Positions 30,207 through 38,671 of a stretch of 43,290 bases of DNA are shown in pieces; the stretch's first letter is position 1, and every line of letters starts with the position of its first letter. Below the pieces are notes generated by a model, which saw only the letters and a program-made list of their open reading frames with translations, was not told the origin of the DNA and ran no database searches. Where the stretch lies: contig CAISUD010000039.1 in assembly GCA_903888625.1 (NCBI GenBank), positions 1 through 43,290 on the forward strand, written 5' to 3'. This stretch comes from an uncultured bacterium. Lineage in GTDB: Bacteria; Patescibacteriota; Minisyncoccia; Phycocordibacterales; UBA9973. The position numbers and the translations under genes were made by a program.

Positions 30207-31145
30207 TTAATCCCAATTAAAGTTGTTGCCATGGTGGCCCCAGAGAGCTGTTTCAGCAAATTTCACTTTATCTAGTTTTAAAAATTCTCGAATACCACTT
30301 GGAGATAAGTCATAACCCTCCACTTGTTCTTCTTTGCTATCGACGACGGCTACTGCCATCACTGGTTCACTTTTGCCAATGGCATAAGCTAATTTCACAA
30401 AAATTTCGTTTGCATTATTTTTTTTCAACAAACCAACAGCTATTTTTCTTGCCATATAGGCACCACTCCTATCAACTTTAGTATAATCTTTTCCAGAAAA
30501 AGAACCGCCACCGATTGGAATCTCTGGTCCATAATTATCTATCACTAATTTTCTGCCTGAAAGACCAGTGTCAGAATCAAAACCACCTTGGGTCCATTCT
30601 CCGGCTGGATTAATTAAATACTCATCAGCTATAATTATGCTTTTTACTAATGGCAATAAATCCACATTTTTGGAATTTTGAAAACTGACTACTACTGTTT
30701 TTATTTTTTCATCTTCCAAAGTCACTTGCACTTTGCCATCGTAAGGATATTTTTCATAAACTTTTTGACAAAGGTCTCGAGCTAAATCGTATTCTCTCGG
30801 CATCATATTTTCTGTCTCGTTCGTCGCATAACCTTTCATTATTCCTTGATCCCCCGCTCCACCAGTATCCACTCCTTTTGCAATTTCAGAACTTTGTTTT
30901 ACTAAGTTTATTTTTATTTCAAAATTATTTCCAACTATTTTTTTAATTAAAGATTCAATATCTGGGCTAGCGTTACTCGTCACTTCACCATTCACATTTA
31001 TCAAACCATGCCCTCCCATCACTTCTACTGCCACTCGGCTATCTTTATCCAACTCTAAAAATGCATCTAAAATAGAATCGGCAATAAAATCACACATTTT
31101 GTCTGGATGTTTTGGACTCACAAACTCAGCTGTTTTGATACTCAT
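30207..31145 (-). CDS. metK: S-adenosylmethionine synthetase, shortened
   Basis: The enzyme makes SAM from Met and ATP. The 312-residue protein has SPKHPDKMCDFIADSILDAF (family GHPDK), GGAGDQGIMKGYATNETEN, and GGGSFSGKDYTKVDRSGAYM, all catalytic motifs. It is about 70 residues shorter than the usual ~385, with loss mainly around the central and C-terminal domains. It starts 33 nt after the aguA stop on the same strand and lacks a clear 6-nt -10, so it may be the last gene of the aguB-aguA-metK operon. Confidence 0.92.
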   Translation of the reverse strand: MSIKTAEFVSPKHPDKMCDFIADSILDAFLELDKDSRVAVEVMGGHGLINVNGEVTSNASPDIESLIKKIVGNNFEIKINLVKQSSEIAKGVDTGGAGDQGIMKGYATNETENMMPREYDLARDLCQKVYEKYPYDGKVQVTLEDEKIKTVVVSFQNSKNVDLLPLVKSIIIADEYLINPAGEWTQGGFDSDTGLSGRKLVIDNYGPEIPIGGGSFSGKDYTKVDRSGAYMARKIAVGLLKKNNANEIFVKLAYAIGKSEPVMAVAVVDSKEEQVEGYDLSPSGIREFLKLDKVKFAETALWGHHGNNFNWD

Positions 31146-31178
31146 AATGTTTTAAAATTAATAATAATATATTTTAGA

Positions 31179-32228
31179 CTATAACGGTTCTTGTTCAGTA
31201 ATGCAATGAATTGCTCCCCCCCCATAAATTAAATCTGTAGCGTTTATACCTACAACTTCTCTATCTGGAAAACACGATTTAATAATGCCTAATGCCACCT
31301 CGTCATTTTGGTCATTAAAAACAGAAACGAGCACTACTTGATTCGCAATATAAAAATTCGTATAGGAAGCTGGAGCTTGCTTGCCATGAAAATCTTTTTC
31401 ACCCTCGTCGTACTTCATATGGGGCATGGGTAATTTTATAATATCAAATGCATTGCCGTTTTGATCTTTTGAGTTCTGTAAAATTTCATAATTTTCATTT
31501 AATCTTTTATAGTTTTCATTATTTATATCATCTTCATAGGCACACAAAATTTTATTAGGGCCCACGAAACGAGCAACTTCATCGACATGCCCATCAGTAT
31601 GATCATTGACTAAGCCATTTTCTAACCAAATAATATTCGTTGCCCCCAAATATTCTTTTAAAATATCGTTGTTATCTTTTCCAGATTTTTCTAGATTTCT
31701 ATTTTTTAATAAACATTCTTTCGTTGTTAAGATTGCCCCTATCCCATTTGAATCTATGGCTCCTCCCTCAAGCACCATTTCACTTCGAAACATTTCTAGT
31801 TTTATCTTGTCTTTCAAAGTCAAAAAAATATCATTATCTGGCAATAATTCACTAAATTTTCCACCATAACCATCGTAATTAAATTTTACCCAAGAAAGTT
31901 CATTGTCTTTTTTTACAAAAATTGGTCCATAGTCGCGCATCCAAACATCCACGTATTTTGCTTGAAAAAATATAATCTTTGCTAAATCTATCCCTCGCTC
32001 TTTCATTAGTATTTTTATTTTATATTCTTCATTTTCATTTAATACTAGTAATTTAACAACTTCATTTTTGTGTAAATTAAAAATTATTTCTAAATATATT
32101 TTTTTTATATTCTCAATTCTATCACCAAAATAATCTGCATCGTTTGGCCACGCAAGCCAAGTAGCCTGATGCTCCTCCCATTCAGCTGGCATTAGAAAAT
32201 TATTTTTATTTTGTATTTCTTCTAGCAT
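31179..32228 (-). CDS. aguA: Agmatine deiminase
   Basis: The enzyme converts agmatine to N-carbamoylputrescine and ammonia. The 349-residue protein has LMPAEWEEHQATWLAWPNDA, WMRDYGPIFV, VLEGGAIDSNG, the catalytic NDHTDGHVDE, and the nucleophilic Cys in GGGAIHCITEQEP at the end. The start at 32228 (MLEEIQNKNNF) gives the normal length and overlaps the aguB end by 23 bp, suggesting coupling; the frame is open further upstream inside aguB. With aguB it forms a complete agmatine-to-putrescine route. Confidence 0.93.
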   Translation of the reverse strand: MLEEIQNKNNFLMPAEWEEHQATWLAWPNDADYFGDRIENIKKIYLEIIFNLHKNEVVKLLVLNENEEYKIKILMKERGIDLAKIIFFQAKYVDVWMRDYGPIFVKKDNELSWVKFNYDGYGGKFSELLPDNDIFLTLKDKIKLEMFRSEMVLEGGAIDSNGIGAILTTKECLLKNRNLEKSGKDNNDILKEYLGATNIIWLENGLVNDHTDGHVDEVARFVGPNKILCAYEDDINNENYKRLNENYEILQNSKDQNGNAFDIIKLPMPHMKYDEGEKDFHGKQAPASYTNFYIANQVVLVSVFNDQNDEVALGIIKSCFPDREVVGINATDLIYGGGAIHCITEQEPL

Positions 32229-33084
32229 TATTTTTAGAAATATTTTGATAGGTATCTGCCCGACGATTTCGCATAAAACCCCATTCTTCTTCAATTATTT
32301 TGTTTAAAGATAAATCAATTTTAGCTATGACTATTTCATCCTTATCTTTCTTGCCCCGTTTGATAATTTTGCCAAAAGCGTCACAAATAAATGACTGCCC
32401 CCAGAATTTTAATTTGTCTTCAACCCCTATGCGATTCACAGCCACAGTATATAAACTATTAGCTATAGAATGACTTCGCATCATCGTCTCCCAAGCTTCG
32501 TGCCAATCGCCTTCTTGTTCTTTCACTCCGACAATATTACCGATAGCAGTTGGATAAAAAACTATTTCAGCTCCAAGCATTTTTACTGCTCGAGCTGCTT
32601 CCGGAAACCATTGATCATAACAAATAAGTACAGCAAAAGTGGCGTACTTTGTTTTGAAAATTTTATAACCAGTATCTCCTTCAGCAAAATAATTTTTCTC
32701 ATAAAAAAGTGGGTCTTGCGGAATATGAATTTTTCGATAGGTTGGTAGAAGTTTTCCATCTACATCAATAACTACGGCTGAATTGTGATATTTCCCATAT
32801 TTGTCTTTTTCATAAATTGGCACGATAATGACAACTTTATTCTCTTTGGCAATTTTTGAAAAAACTTTAGTGGATTCTCCAGGAATACTTTCAATATAAT
32901 TATCTTTGACTACATTTTTGTATTGAGGAAAATATGTGGTCTTATAAAGCTCCTGCAAGCAAATAATCTCGGCACCCCTAGCAATAGCGTCTTTAACTAA
33001 TAAAACGGTCTTATTTAAATTTTTATTTAAATCGCTAGATACTGCACTTTGTATCCCTGCGACAGTTACAAATTTATTTTTCAT
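32206..33084 (-). CDS. aguB: N-carbamoylputrescine amidase
   Basis: This nitrilase-fold amidase releases putrescine, CO2 and ammonia. The 292-residue protein has the catalytic triad E45 (CLQELY), K118 (YRKIH) and C155 (LICYDQWFPE), and WHEAWETMMRSHSIANSLYT and FWGQSFICDAFGK typical of AguB. TATAGT with a TGC extension lies 6 nt before the ATG. It is the first gene of the aguB-aguA operon. Confidence 0.94.
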   Translation of the reverse strand: MKNKFVTVAGIQSAVSSDLNKNLNKTVLLVKDAIARGAEIICLQELYKTTYFPQYKNVVKDNYIESIPGESTKVFSKIAKENKVVIIVPIYEKDKYGKYHNSAVVIDVDGKLLPTYRKIHIPQDPLFYEKNYFAEGDTGYKIFKTKYATFAVLICYDQWFPEAARAVKMLGAEIVFYPTAIGNIVGVKEQEGDWHEAWETMMRSHSIANSLYTVAVNRIGVEDKLKFWGQSFICDAFGKIIKRGKKDKDEIVIAKIDLSLNKIIEEEWGFMRNRRADTYQNISKNNARRNTK

Positions 33085-33087
33085 TCT

Positions 33088-33687
33088 TTAACTATAGCAT
33101 TTTTTAATAAAAAATCTAGAAATTCTTTTACGGTAAATAAATGAAATCTCAAAAAGATTTGCTATTATTAGATATATTGAAAAAGCATAAATAGAAAAAT
33201 GCCAATCTTTAATTATTAATAAAGCAAAAATATTATTAATAATTCCTCCTAAATATCCAAAACTATTTTCTGTTTCTGGAAATTTATATGTTTTAATAAA
33301 AGTTGGAAAGTATGCAAGTAAGTCACTCACAATCACAAAGATGATTGAAATTACTAAATTATTAGTAATAATATAAAGGATTAAAGATAAAATTGAAAGT
33401 AAACCACAAATTATGTCAAAAGCATTTATTTTCCAAAATACATTCTTACGAAACAAAGAAACTATTATTACAAGCAATGGACCAAAACCTGCCATAAAAA
33501 TACCAAAGGATGTAAAACCGGCTCCTGCTTTTATTGCTAAAAAAGTCCCAATAAGCGGAGCCAGCATCCAGATAAACCAAGAAATTAAATTTGGCCTAAC
33601 TACACCATAAATAATACTTTTAATATACCAAAGAGAACATAAAAAAGTTACAGTAACTCCAATAAAAATTATTTTTTCAGGCAACAT
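33088..33687 (-). CDS. Polytopic membrane protein, unknown
   Basis: The 199-residue protein has six or seven membrane helices. The segment VVRPNLISWFIWMLAPLIGT after the first helix, and DLLAYFPTFIKTYKFPETEN later, form two pseudo-repeated Pro-containing loops, loosely like PQ-loop or SWEET-type transporters. The assignment is weak. It lies 3 nt after the HExxH gene on the same strand and 3 nt before aguB, so it belongs to the dnaJ-to-membrane-protein operon. Confidence 0.7.
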   Translation of the reverse strand: MLPEKIIFIGVTVTFLCSLWYIKSIIYGVVRPNLISWFIWMLAPLIGTFLAIKAGAGFTSFGIFMAGFGPLLVIIVSLFRKNVFWKINAFDIICGLLSILSLILYIITNNLVISIIFVIVSDLLAYFPTFIKTYKFPETENSFGYLGGIINNIFALLIIKDWHFSIYAFSIYLIIANLFEISFIYRKRISRFFIKKCYS

Positions 33688-33690
33688 ATC

Positions 33691-34248
33691 TTATTTTTTC
33701 TTTAATCCTTCTAAATAATTTAATTTATCTATGTCATCTGGAGACATTGAATTTCCATATTCATCTGGTGCTTTTACTACCTGTTTTACAACATCTATAT
33801 ATTTTTCTTCACTCCATTCCTTCGGATAAAAAGAACAATTTCTTGGTATAATAGAAAACCCCTTTTCAGTCTTTAAAAAAATTATTTCATACCCTCCATG
33901 TTTTCCTCCAAGTTGTTCTAATTTATTCGCATGAGCATTTTCATGTGCTAAAATATCATTTACGTTTTCTTTTTTAATATTAAGTGACTCTAAGGCAATC
34001 TTAAAATCAAACAATGTATCGAAATGGGCACTTGAATTTTCTATTATCTTTTCAAATTTTTTAATTTCACTTTTGTAATAATTAGTCATCTTTTCCCCTA
34101 ATTGTTCTTCGTCAATTTTTTTACTATATTGGAAAATTTTATCTTGTAGAGACTTATATAAATCAACAGAAAACGCATATATTTTCGCTTTTTCTATTTT
34201 TCCCAAAATTTTTTCTTTTGAATTATTTGAAAAATTTATATCCTCCAT
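33691..34248 (-). CDS. Putative HExxH metal-binding protein, unknown
   Basis: The 185-residue protein is soluble. The first half is charged and helical, perhaps coiled coil (YYKSEIKKFEKIIENSSAHF). The second half has ILAHENAHANKLEQLGGKHG, in which HENAH fits the zincin HExxH pattern with His and Gly residues after it. No signal peptide is present. It starts 6 nt after the dnaJ stop. A protease role is a guess from the motif alone. Confidence 0.55.
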   Translation of the reverse strand: MEDINFSNNSKEKILGKIEKAKIYAFSVDLYKSLQDKIFQYSKKIDEEQLGEKMTNYYKSEIKKFEKIIENSSAHFDTLFDFKIALESLNIKKENVNDILAHENAHANKLEQLGGKHGGYEIIFLKTEKGFSIIPRNCSFYPKEWSEEKYIDVVKQVVKAPDEYGNSMSPDDIDKLNYLEGLKKK

Positions 34249-34254
34249 ATATTT

Positions 34255-34908
34255 TTACAACCCTTCTTTTTTTAATTCTTCTAAAAGTTCGCGGGCTTTT
34301 TTGGAAAGCTTTGATGGAGTTTTAATATTAATTTTAATATACAAATCCCCTGCTTTGCCATCTTTTATTTGTTCCCCTTGTCCAGAAACTTTCAAAGTTT
34401 GTCCATCTTTGATGCCCGCAGGAATTTTGATGGTTAAATCTTTGTGTCCGCTAATTGCGATTTTTTTATCAGCACCCAAAATTGCATCAGTTAAAGAAAT
34501 TCCAATTTCAGTTTGCATATCACGCCCACGAGGATTCCTCTGATAAAAACCACCTCTACCTCCGGCAAAAAAATCACTGAAAATATCATTCAAATTACCA
34601 AAATCAAATTCCACTCCATTGCCACCACCTTGAAAACCAGAAAAGTCAAAACCCCCAAATCCGCCTGGTTGGTACCCACCCTGCCCACCTGTCATGTTTT
34701 CATATCCAGAGCCAAATTGGTCGTATTTTGCTCGTTTAGCGTCATCTGACAGCACTTGATAAGCCTCGTTTACCTCTTTAAATTTGGCCTCATCTCCACC
34801 TTTTTTGTCAGGGTGATATTTCTGCGCCAGCTTATAAAAAGCCTTTTTGACTTCATCTTTTGACGCACCTTTATTTACACCTAATATGTTGTAATAATCT
34901 TTACTCAT
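34255..34908 (-). CDS. dnaJ: Reduced DnaJ-type co-chaperone without zinc finger
   Basis: The 217-residue protein has a complete J domain (1-65) with HPD in QKYHPDKKGGD, a Gly/Phe-rich region (about 66-125), and one C-terminal substrate-binding beta domain with IGISLTDAILGADKKIAI and IKIPAGIKDGQTLKVSGQGE. The Cys-rich zinc finger and the second beta domain of full DnaJ are missing, so it is closer to CbpA/type II but shorter. It should stimulate the DnaK encoded at the right edge. TATAAA lies 6 nt before the ATG. Confidence 0.88.
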   Translation of the reverse strand: MSKDYYNILGVNKGASKDEVKKAFYKLAQKYHPDKKGGDEAKFKEVNEAYQVLSDDAKRAKYDQFGSGYENMTGGQGGYQPGGFGGFDFSGFQGGGNGVEFDFGNLNDIFSDFFAGGRGGFYQRNPRGRDMQTEIGISLTDAILGADKKIAISGHKDLTIKIPAGIKDGQTLKVSGQGEQIKDGKAGDLYIKINIKTPSKLSKKARELLEELKKEGL

Positions 34909-34946
34909 TTTTAATTTATAATTCGTAATTAATAATTACTAATTGA

Positions 34947-36491
34947 TTATATCATTGGCTCCGCTTCACCATCATCTTTCTCATTTATTTCTTCCGTTTC
35001 TTCTTGCCCAGTAGAATCATCTTCTTCATTATTTTTATAATTTTCTTCAGTGATTTCCTTTTTTTCTTTTTCTTTTTCTTTTCTTTTTGTCTTACCTTCA
35101 ATAATTGCTTTTTCTTCGGCGCTTCGGATGATAGTAGCTTCTTCCTCAGCAATCAATTTATTTGCATCATCTTTTGGAATTGTGTATTTATCGTGAGAGG
35201 CTTTAATAATTTCTTCACGATTCGATTTATGTGTTGGTGGTAATATTCGCAAGGTCTCGGCAGAAAAAGGATCATAAGATTCTCCATCAATGGTCATCTT
35301 CACGTAAATTTCCCCAACGGCAAGGTTGATCATATCCTTCACGTCGAATACTGGAGCAAATTCTGGTTTCATTTTTACGGCATCTTCTCCACCAATACGG
35401 AAAGTGATGACGCTACCACAGTTACCGAGCACAGCCTGGTGAACTTTTGGTAAAATTTGTCCGACATATTGATGGGCCATAGTTAGGTTTAAGGCATACT
35501 TTCTGGCTTCCGATAAAATATTTTCAAAAGTTTGAGTCACCACGTTTTGGAACTCGTCGACATATAGATAAAAATCTTTACGGTCTTTTTCTGGAATACC
35601 TGCTCTTTCCATTCCAGCTTGTTTAATTTTAGTTAAGAAAATAGAACCTAGAAATGAAGAATTTTCTTCACCGAGACGTCCTTTGGAAAGATTAATCAGA
35701 ATAATTTTTTCCTCATTCATCAATTTACTGATATCAATTTTATTTTGCTTCTGTCCGAAAATATTTCGAAGTAATGGATCAGACAAAAATTGTCCGAGTT
35801 TATTGACGAGTGGAATGATAGCATCAGTGTCGAATTTTTCGGACCAGTCGGCGAATTCGATAGCGAAGAATCTTTTTACCATATCATCCTTAATATATTC
35901 CACAACCTTCTGACGATAATTTCTATCGGTCAACATTGAAATCATTCCACGCATTGTCGCATGGGGATAGTCGAGCAGTGCCAAACAAGTAAAACGGAAA
36001 ACGTGTTCGAGTCTGGGTGTCCAATTGGCACCGAATTGCTTTTGAAAAACTTCAATCAAACCTTGAGTCAATTGAAATTTAAACATTGGATCGACATTGG
36101 CGAGTGGGTTGAAAGATGCAGGGAAATTTATATCTGTCGGGTCGATGATGCAAACATCCTCTATCCTTTCTTTTGGGATATAATCTAATATTGCATCGAT
36201 GACATCTCCGTGCGGGTCGATCAAGCAAAGCCCGTGATTGTAAGTGACATCTTGTCGGATAAAAAGTTCCAATAATTTTGTTTTTCCAACTCCTGATTTT
36301 CCGATAATATATAAATGCCTTCGGCGGTCTACCCGCTTGATTCCGAAAATAAATTTCTTTTCTTCCAAAGCTGCCACGTAATTTGTCCGCCCAAAAAAAG
36401 ACACTTCTTCAGGTTTAACTTTACCAAAAACCGGCAATTCTGGTGGTGGTGGCGCATATTTAATTATTTGAACTCGATTTGGTTTCGGCAT
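34947..36491 (-). CDS. VirD4/TraG-like ATPase 1 (type IV coupling protein family)
   Basis: The 514-residue protein has Walker A GKSGVGKT (64-71), LCLIDPHGDVIDAIL, the Walker B segment FYLYVDEFQNVV, and NLTMAHQYVGQILP, typical of the VirD4/TraG/HerA-like DNA-pumping ATPases. No N-terminal membrane helix is visible. An acidic, Lys/Glu-rich tail of about 75 residues ends it. It is a paralogue of the ATPase at 38672 and follows Cys-rich protein P2 on the same strand. A role in DNA transfer or in assembly of surface machinery is inferred from the family. Confidence 0.85.
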   Translation of the reverse strand: MPKPNRVQIIKYAPPPPELPVFGKVKPEEVSFFGRTNYVAALEEKKFIFGIKRVDRRRHLYIIGKSGVGKTKLLELFIRQDVTYNHGLCLIDPHGDVIDAILDYIPKERIEDVCIIDPTDINFPASFNPLANVDPMFKFQLTQGLIEVFQKQFGANWTPRLEHVFRFTCLALLDYPHATMRGMISMLTDRNYRQKVVEYIKDDMVKRFFAIEFADWSEKFDTDAIIPLVNKLGQFLSDPLLRNIFGQKQNKIDISKLMNEEKIILINLSKGRLGEENSSFLGSIFLTKIKQAGMERAGIPEKDRKDFYLYVDEFQNVVTQTFENILSEARKYALNLTMAHQYVGQILPKVHQAVLGNCGSVITFRIGGEDAVKMKPEFAPVFDVKDMINLAVGEIYVKMTIDGESYDPFSAETLRILPPTHKSNREEIIKASHDKYTIPKDDANKLIAEEEATIIRSAEEKAIIEGKTKRKEKEKEKKEITEENYKNNEEDDSTGQEETEEINEKDDGEAEPMI

Positions 36492-36557
36492 TTCTTTATA
36501 TCTATATATTACTATTTTAGCATAAATTTAGCCTAAATTCAAAGAATTTCCACCTCC

Positions 36558-36598
36558 CCCAACTAAAGTTGGGTACTCTAGAAGAGGAGAATCTAGTA
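36558..36598. repeat. Two hairpins at the 3' end of Cys-rich protein P2
   Basis: CCCAACT-AA-AGTTGGG (36558-36573) is a perfect palindrome. Next to it CTAGA (36578-36582) and TCTAG (36592-36596) form a second pair that overlaps the P2 stop codon. Confidence 0.7.
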
Positions 36599-38332
36599 CA
36601 CCTCCTGCTGATAACACTTTTTACAATAAACTGTTTCAGGTCGTTCCGGAGAATATGGAGTTTCAAATTCTTCTTCACATTTTCCTTTATGCATATGATT
36701 AGTATTTTCACACATGCAAGTTCTATGCCACAATCTCCAAGGTAACGCTCTTTTTAATCTTGTAAAATAACGACAATTTGGGCAAATTCTTGGTAACGGT
36801 AAATTCGTTCGTTTATAAAATTGTAACTCAACTGGAATGATACGAAAAGCTCTGGTACATTGATGCGAGCATTTTCCTTCATGTTCACAAGCAATTGTTT
36901 CACCTAAAATTTTATCACTCACGTCTTTAATATTATCTGGGATATCGCTAGATTTTAAAGTAACATTATAACTTCTATCTAAATCATCTTGCCATTTAAA
37001 ATTCTTGGATAAAATTTCTTCTTTTGATAAAGGAAATTGCTCATATGCCATCGTTTCATTATAAGCAAAAGGAGAAATTTCTGCTGGAAAAAATTCACCA
37101 AATTTATATTTACAATTATTTTTGTCAACATACGGAATTTCTTCCATTTGTTTAATAATTTTCGGTAATAATTTTTCATACTCTTCTTTATTGTACTGTT
37201 TGTTCAAAATGCAATATTCTTTATTCCTTAATCCAATGCAACCAAAGGAATTTTTTACATCAATGCAACCTTCGCAATAATATGATTGAACAGCATTAAA
37301 TGTTCTAGCACAAAAAGCTATTTCATAATTCCCTCTTCCACTACAAATTGATTCATACATTCTTTCTCCACGCCCAGAATCGAGCATATCGTAAGAATCA
37401 TTTAATGCATTAACAGAATATGTCACATATTTTAAATTCTCGGATTTCCAAATATAAAATGAGGAAACGCAATTTTTTGAATTTTCTATAATATCACCTG
37501 TGCAATTTATTGCATTTACTAATCTTGCAAAACTTACTATGCTATTTCCCATCAATTTTTGATATTCTTCTTCTAAAATTTTTAGAGAGCGATAGGATGT
37601 TAAATTTTCATTCTCAAGCATTTTTTCATATTCATCTTTACTAAGTTTTTTATTACGAAAAACATAATTTTGATTTCTTTGATTTGAAGACATGAAACAA
37701 TTTTGACAATTGACACAATTAAAAAGAAACTGCGAATCAATACAAAGATCTGATCTAGTTAAATATAAACAGTTATAATTGTGGTTTGAATCGACAACTT
37801 CATAGCAAAGTTCATCTTCTCTAAAACTTAAAGAATCAAAACACATTCTATTGTCTCTATTTACAAAAACAGAATAATAAACATCTTCAGATTTTGCAAC
37901 ATTGTGTGATAAATATATGTTTTTACTTGCATAGGTATAATTGGCATACTCACATCCACCACTATTATTACCAGATTGCTCTAGCGAGAGTAGCGGAATA
38001 TTTCTGCGAAGTTGTTCATATTGAGTAAAAAAATCTAAAGAAAAATTATAATCGTTTCCATAAGCAAGAGAATTAAATTTATCAGAAAAGTAACAATCAA
38101 AACACCAAACTTTGTATGGGGAATTTGATCTAAAAATAGAAATTATCTTTTTATTGCAATTGTCACATTTTCTATTGTATAGATTGCGAACATTAAATGT
38201 TATCATTCGCCTTATTAATCTACACTCAGGGCACCAAGTCGGTGGTGGGACTTTGATTTTTTCGTAGAAGTTAAAATCTTCTTGTTCAACTACAAACTTA
38301 CTTTTACAATTTTGACATGTTTTTGTTTCCAT
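36593..38332 (-). CDS. Large Cys-rich zinc-ribbon protein P2
   Basis: The 579-residue protein has the same plan as P1: METKTCQNCK start, VPPPTWCPECRLIRRM, a second ribbon (CDNCNKK ... VWCFDCYF), two rung arrays ending in NCVNCQNCFMSSNQRN and CIDVKNSFGCIGLRNKEYC, the FGEFFPAEISPFAYNETMAY segment, a CEHEG...HQC pair, RICPNCRYF, and YCKKCYQQEVY at the end. The start at 38332 matches the P1 N-terminus; the frame upstream runs through a hairpin and is probably not coding. It sits directly upstream of VirD4-like ATPase 1, as P3 sits upstream of ATPase 2. Function unknown. Confidence 0.85.
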   Translation of the reverse strand: METKTCQNCKSKFVVEQEDFNFYEKIKVPPPTWCPECRLIRRMITFNVRNLYNRKCDNCNKKIISIFRSNSPYKVWCFDCYFSDKFNSLAYGNDYNFSLDFFTQYEQLRRNIPLLSLEQSGNNSGGCEYANYTYASKNIYLSHNVAKSEDVYYSVFVNRDNRMCFDSLSFREDELCYEVVDSNHNYNCLYLTRSDLCIDSQFLFNCVNCQNCFMSSNQRNQNYVFRNKKLSKDEYEKMLENENLTSYRSLKILEEEYQKLMGNSIVSFARLVNAINCTGDIIENSKNCVSSFYIWKSENLKYVTYSVNALNDSYDMLDSGRGERMYESICSGRGNYEIAFCARTFNAVQSYYCEGCIDVKNSFGCIGLRNKEYCILNKQYNKEEYEKLLPKIIKQMEEIPYVDKNNCKYKFGEFFPAEISPFAYNETMAYEQFPLSKEEILSKNFKWQDDLDRSYNVTLKSSDIPDNIKDVSDKILGETIACEHEGKCSHQCTRAFRIIPVELQFYKRTNLPLPRICPNCRYFTRLKRALPWRLWHRTCMCENTNHMHKGKCEEEFETPYSPERPETVYCKKCYQQEVY

Positions 38333-38347
38333 ATTTTTTACAACCTG

Positions 38348-38377
38348 CCCCGTAGAAAGCTTTGCTTTTCTTCGGGG
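38348..38377. repeat. Hairpin upstream of P2
   Basis: CCCCG and CGGGG close a stem whose interior AGAAAGC/GCTTTTCT also pairs, with one bulge and one mismatch. It lies 15 nt before the P2 start. Confidence 0.7.
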
Positions 38378-38412
38378 TTTTGACATTCTCGCGTTTCACT
38401 TTTCATCATATA

Positions 38413-38655
38413 TTACAGATGTTCGTCCATCCATTTGAACAGCTTAGTTTCTAGTTTCAAATATTTTTGCCAGATTTTTTTCGGCATTTTTTCTAAATCT
38501 GGAAGCCAACCTTCACCAACAAAAACCTGATAAAAAAAAGCAATTACAATGCACACAATCACAAGCGGAATGCACCACAAAAAAACTGTAAAACCAAAAT
38601 GATAAATAATGAATACCGAGATTATTATTAAAAGAATTGGACCAATCGCATGCAT
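38413..38655 (-). CDS. Small protein with two membrane segments, unknown
   Basis: The 80-residue protein has two hydrophobic segments (about 4-24 and 26-46) and an amphipathic Lys-rich end (MPKKIWQKYLKLETKLFKWM). It starts 16 nt after the stop of VirD4-like ATPase 2, so it is probably in the same transcript. It could anchor the soluble ATPase to the membrane, which would fit the lack of membrane helices in that protein; this is inference. Confidence 0.65.
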   Translation of the reverse strand: MHAIGPILLIIISVFIIYHFGFTVFLWCIPLVIVCIVIAFFYQVFVGEGWLPDLEKMPKKIWQKYLKLETKLFKWMDEHL

Positions 38656-38671
38656 ATTTTATAAAATTAAT

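Noticed and set aside
38333..38386. N-terminal extension of P2 (MSKPRRKAKL...)
   Set aside because: It translates a hairpin and is absent from P1 and P3, which start at METKTCQNC or MDRETKVCQNC.
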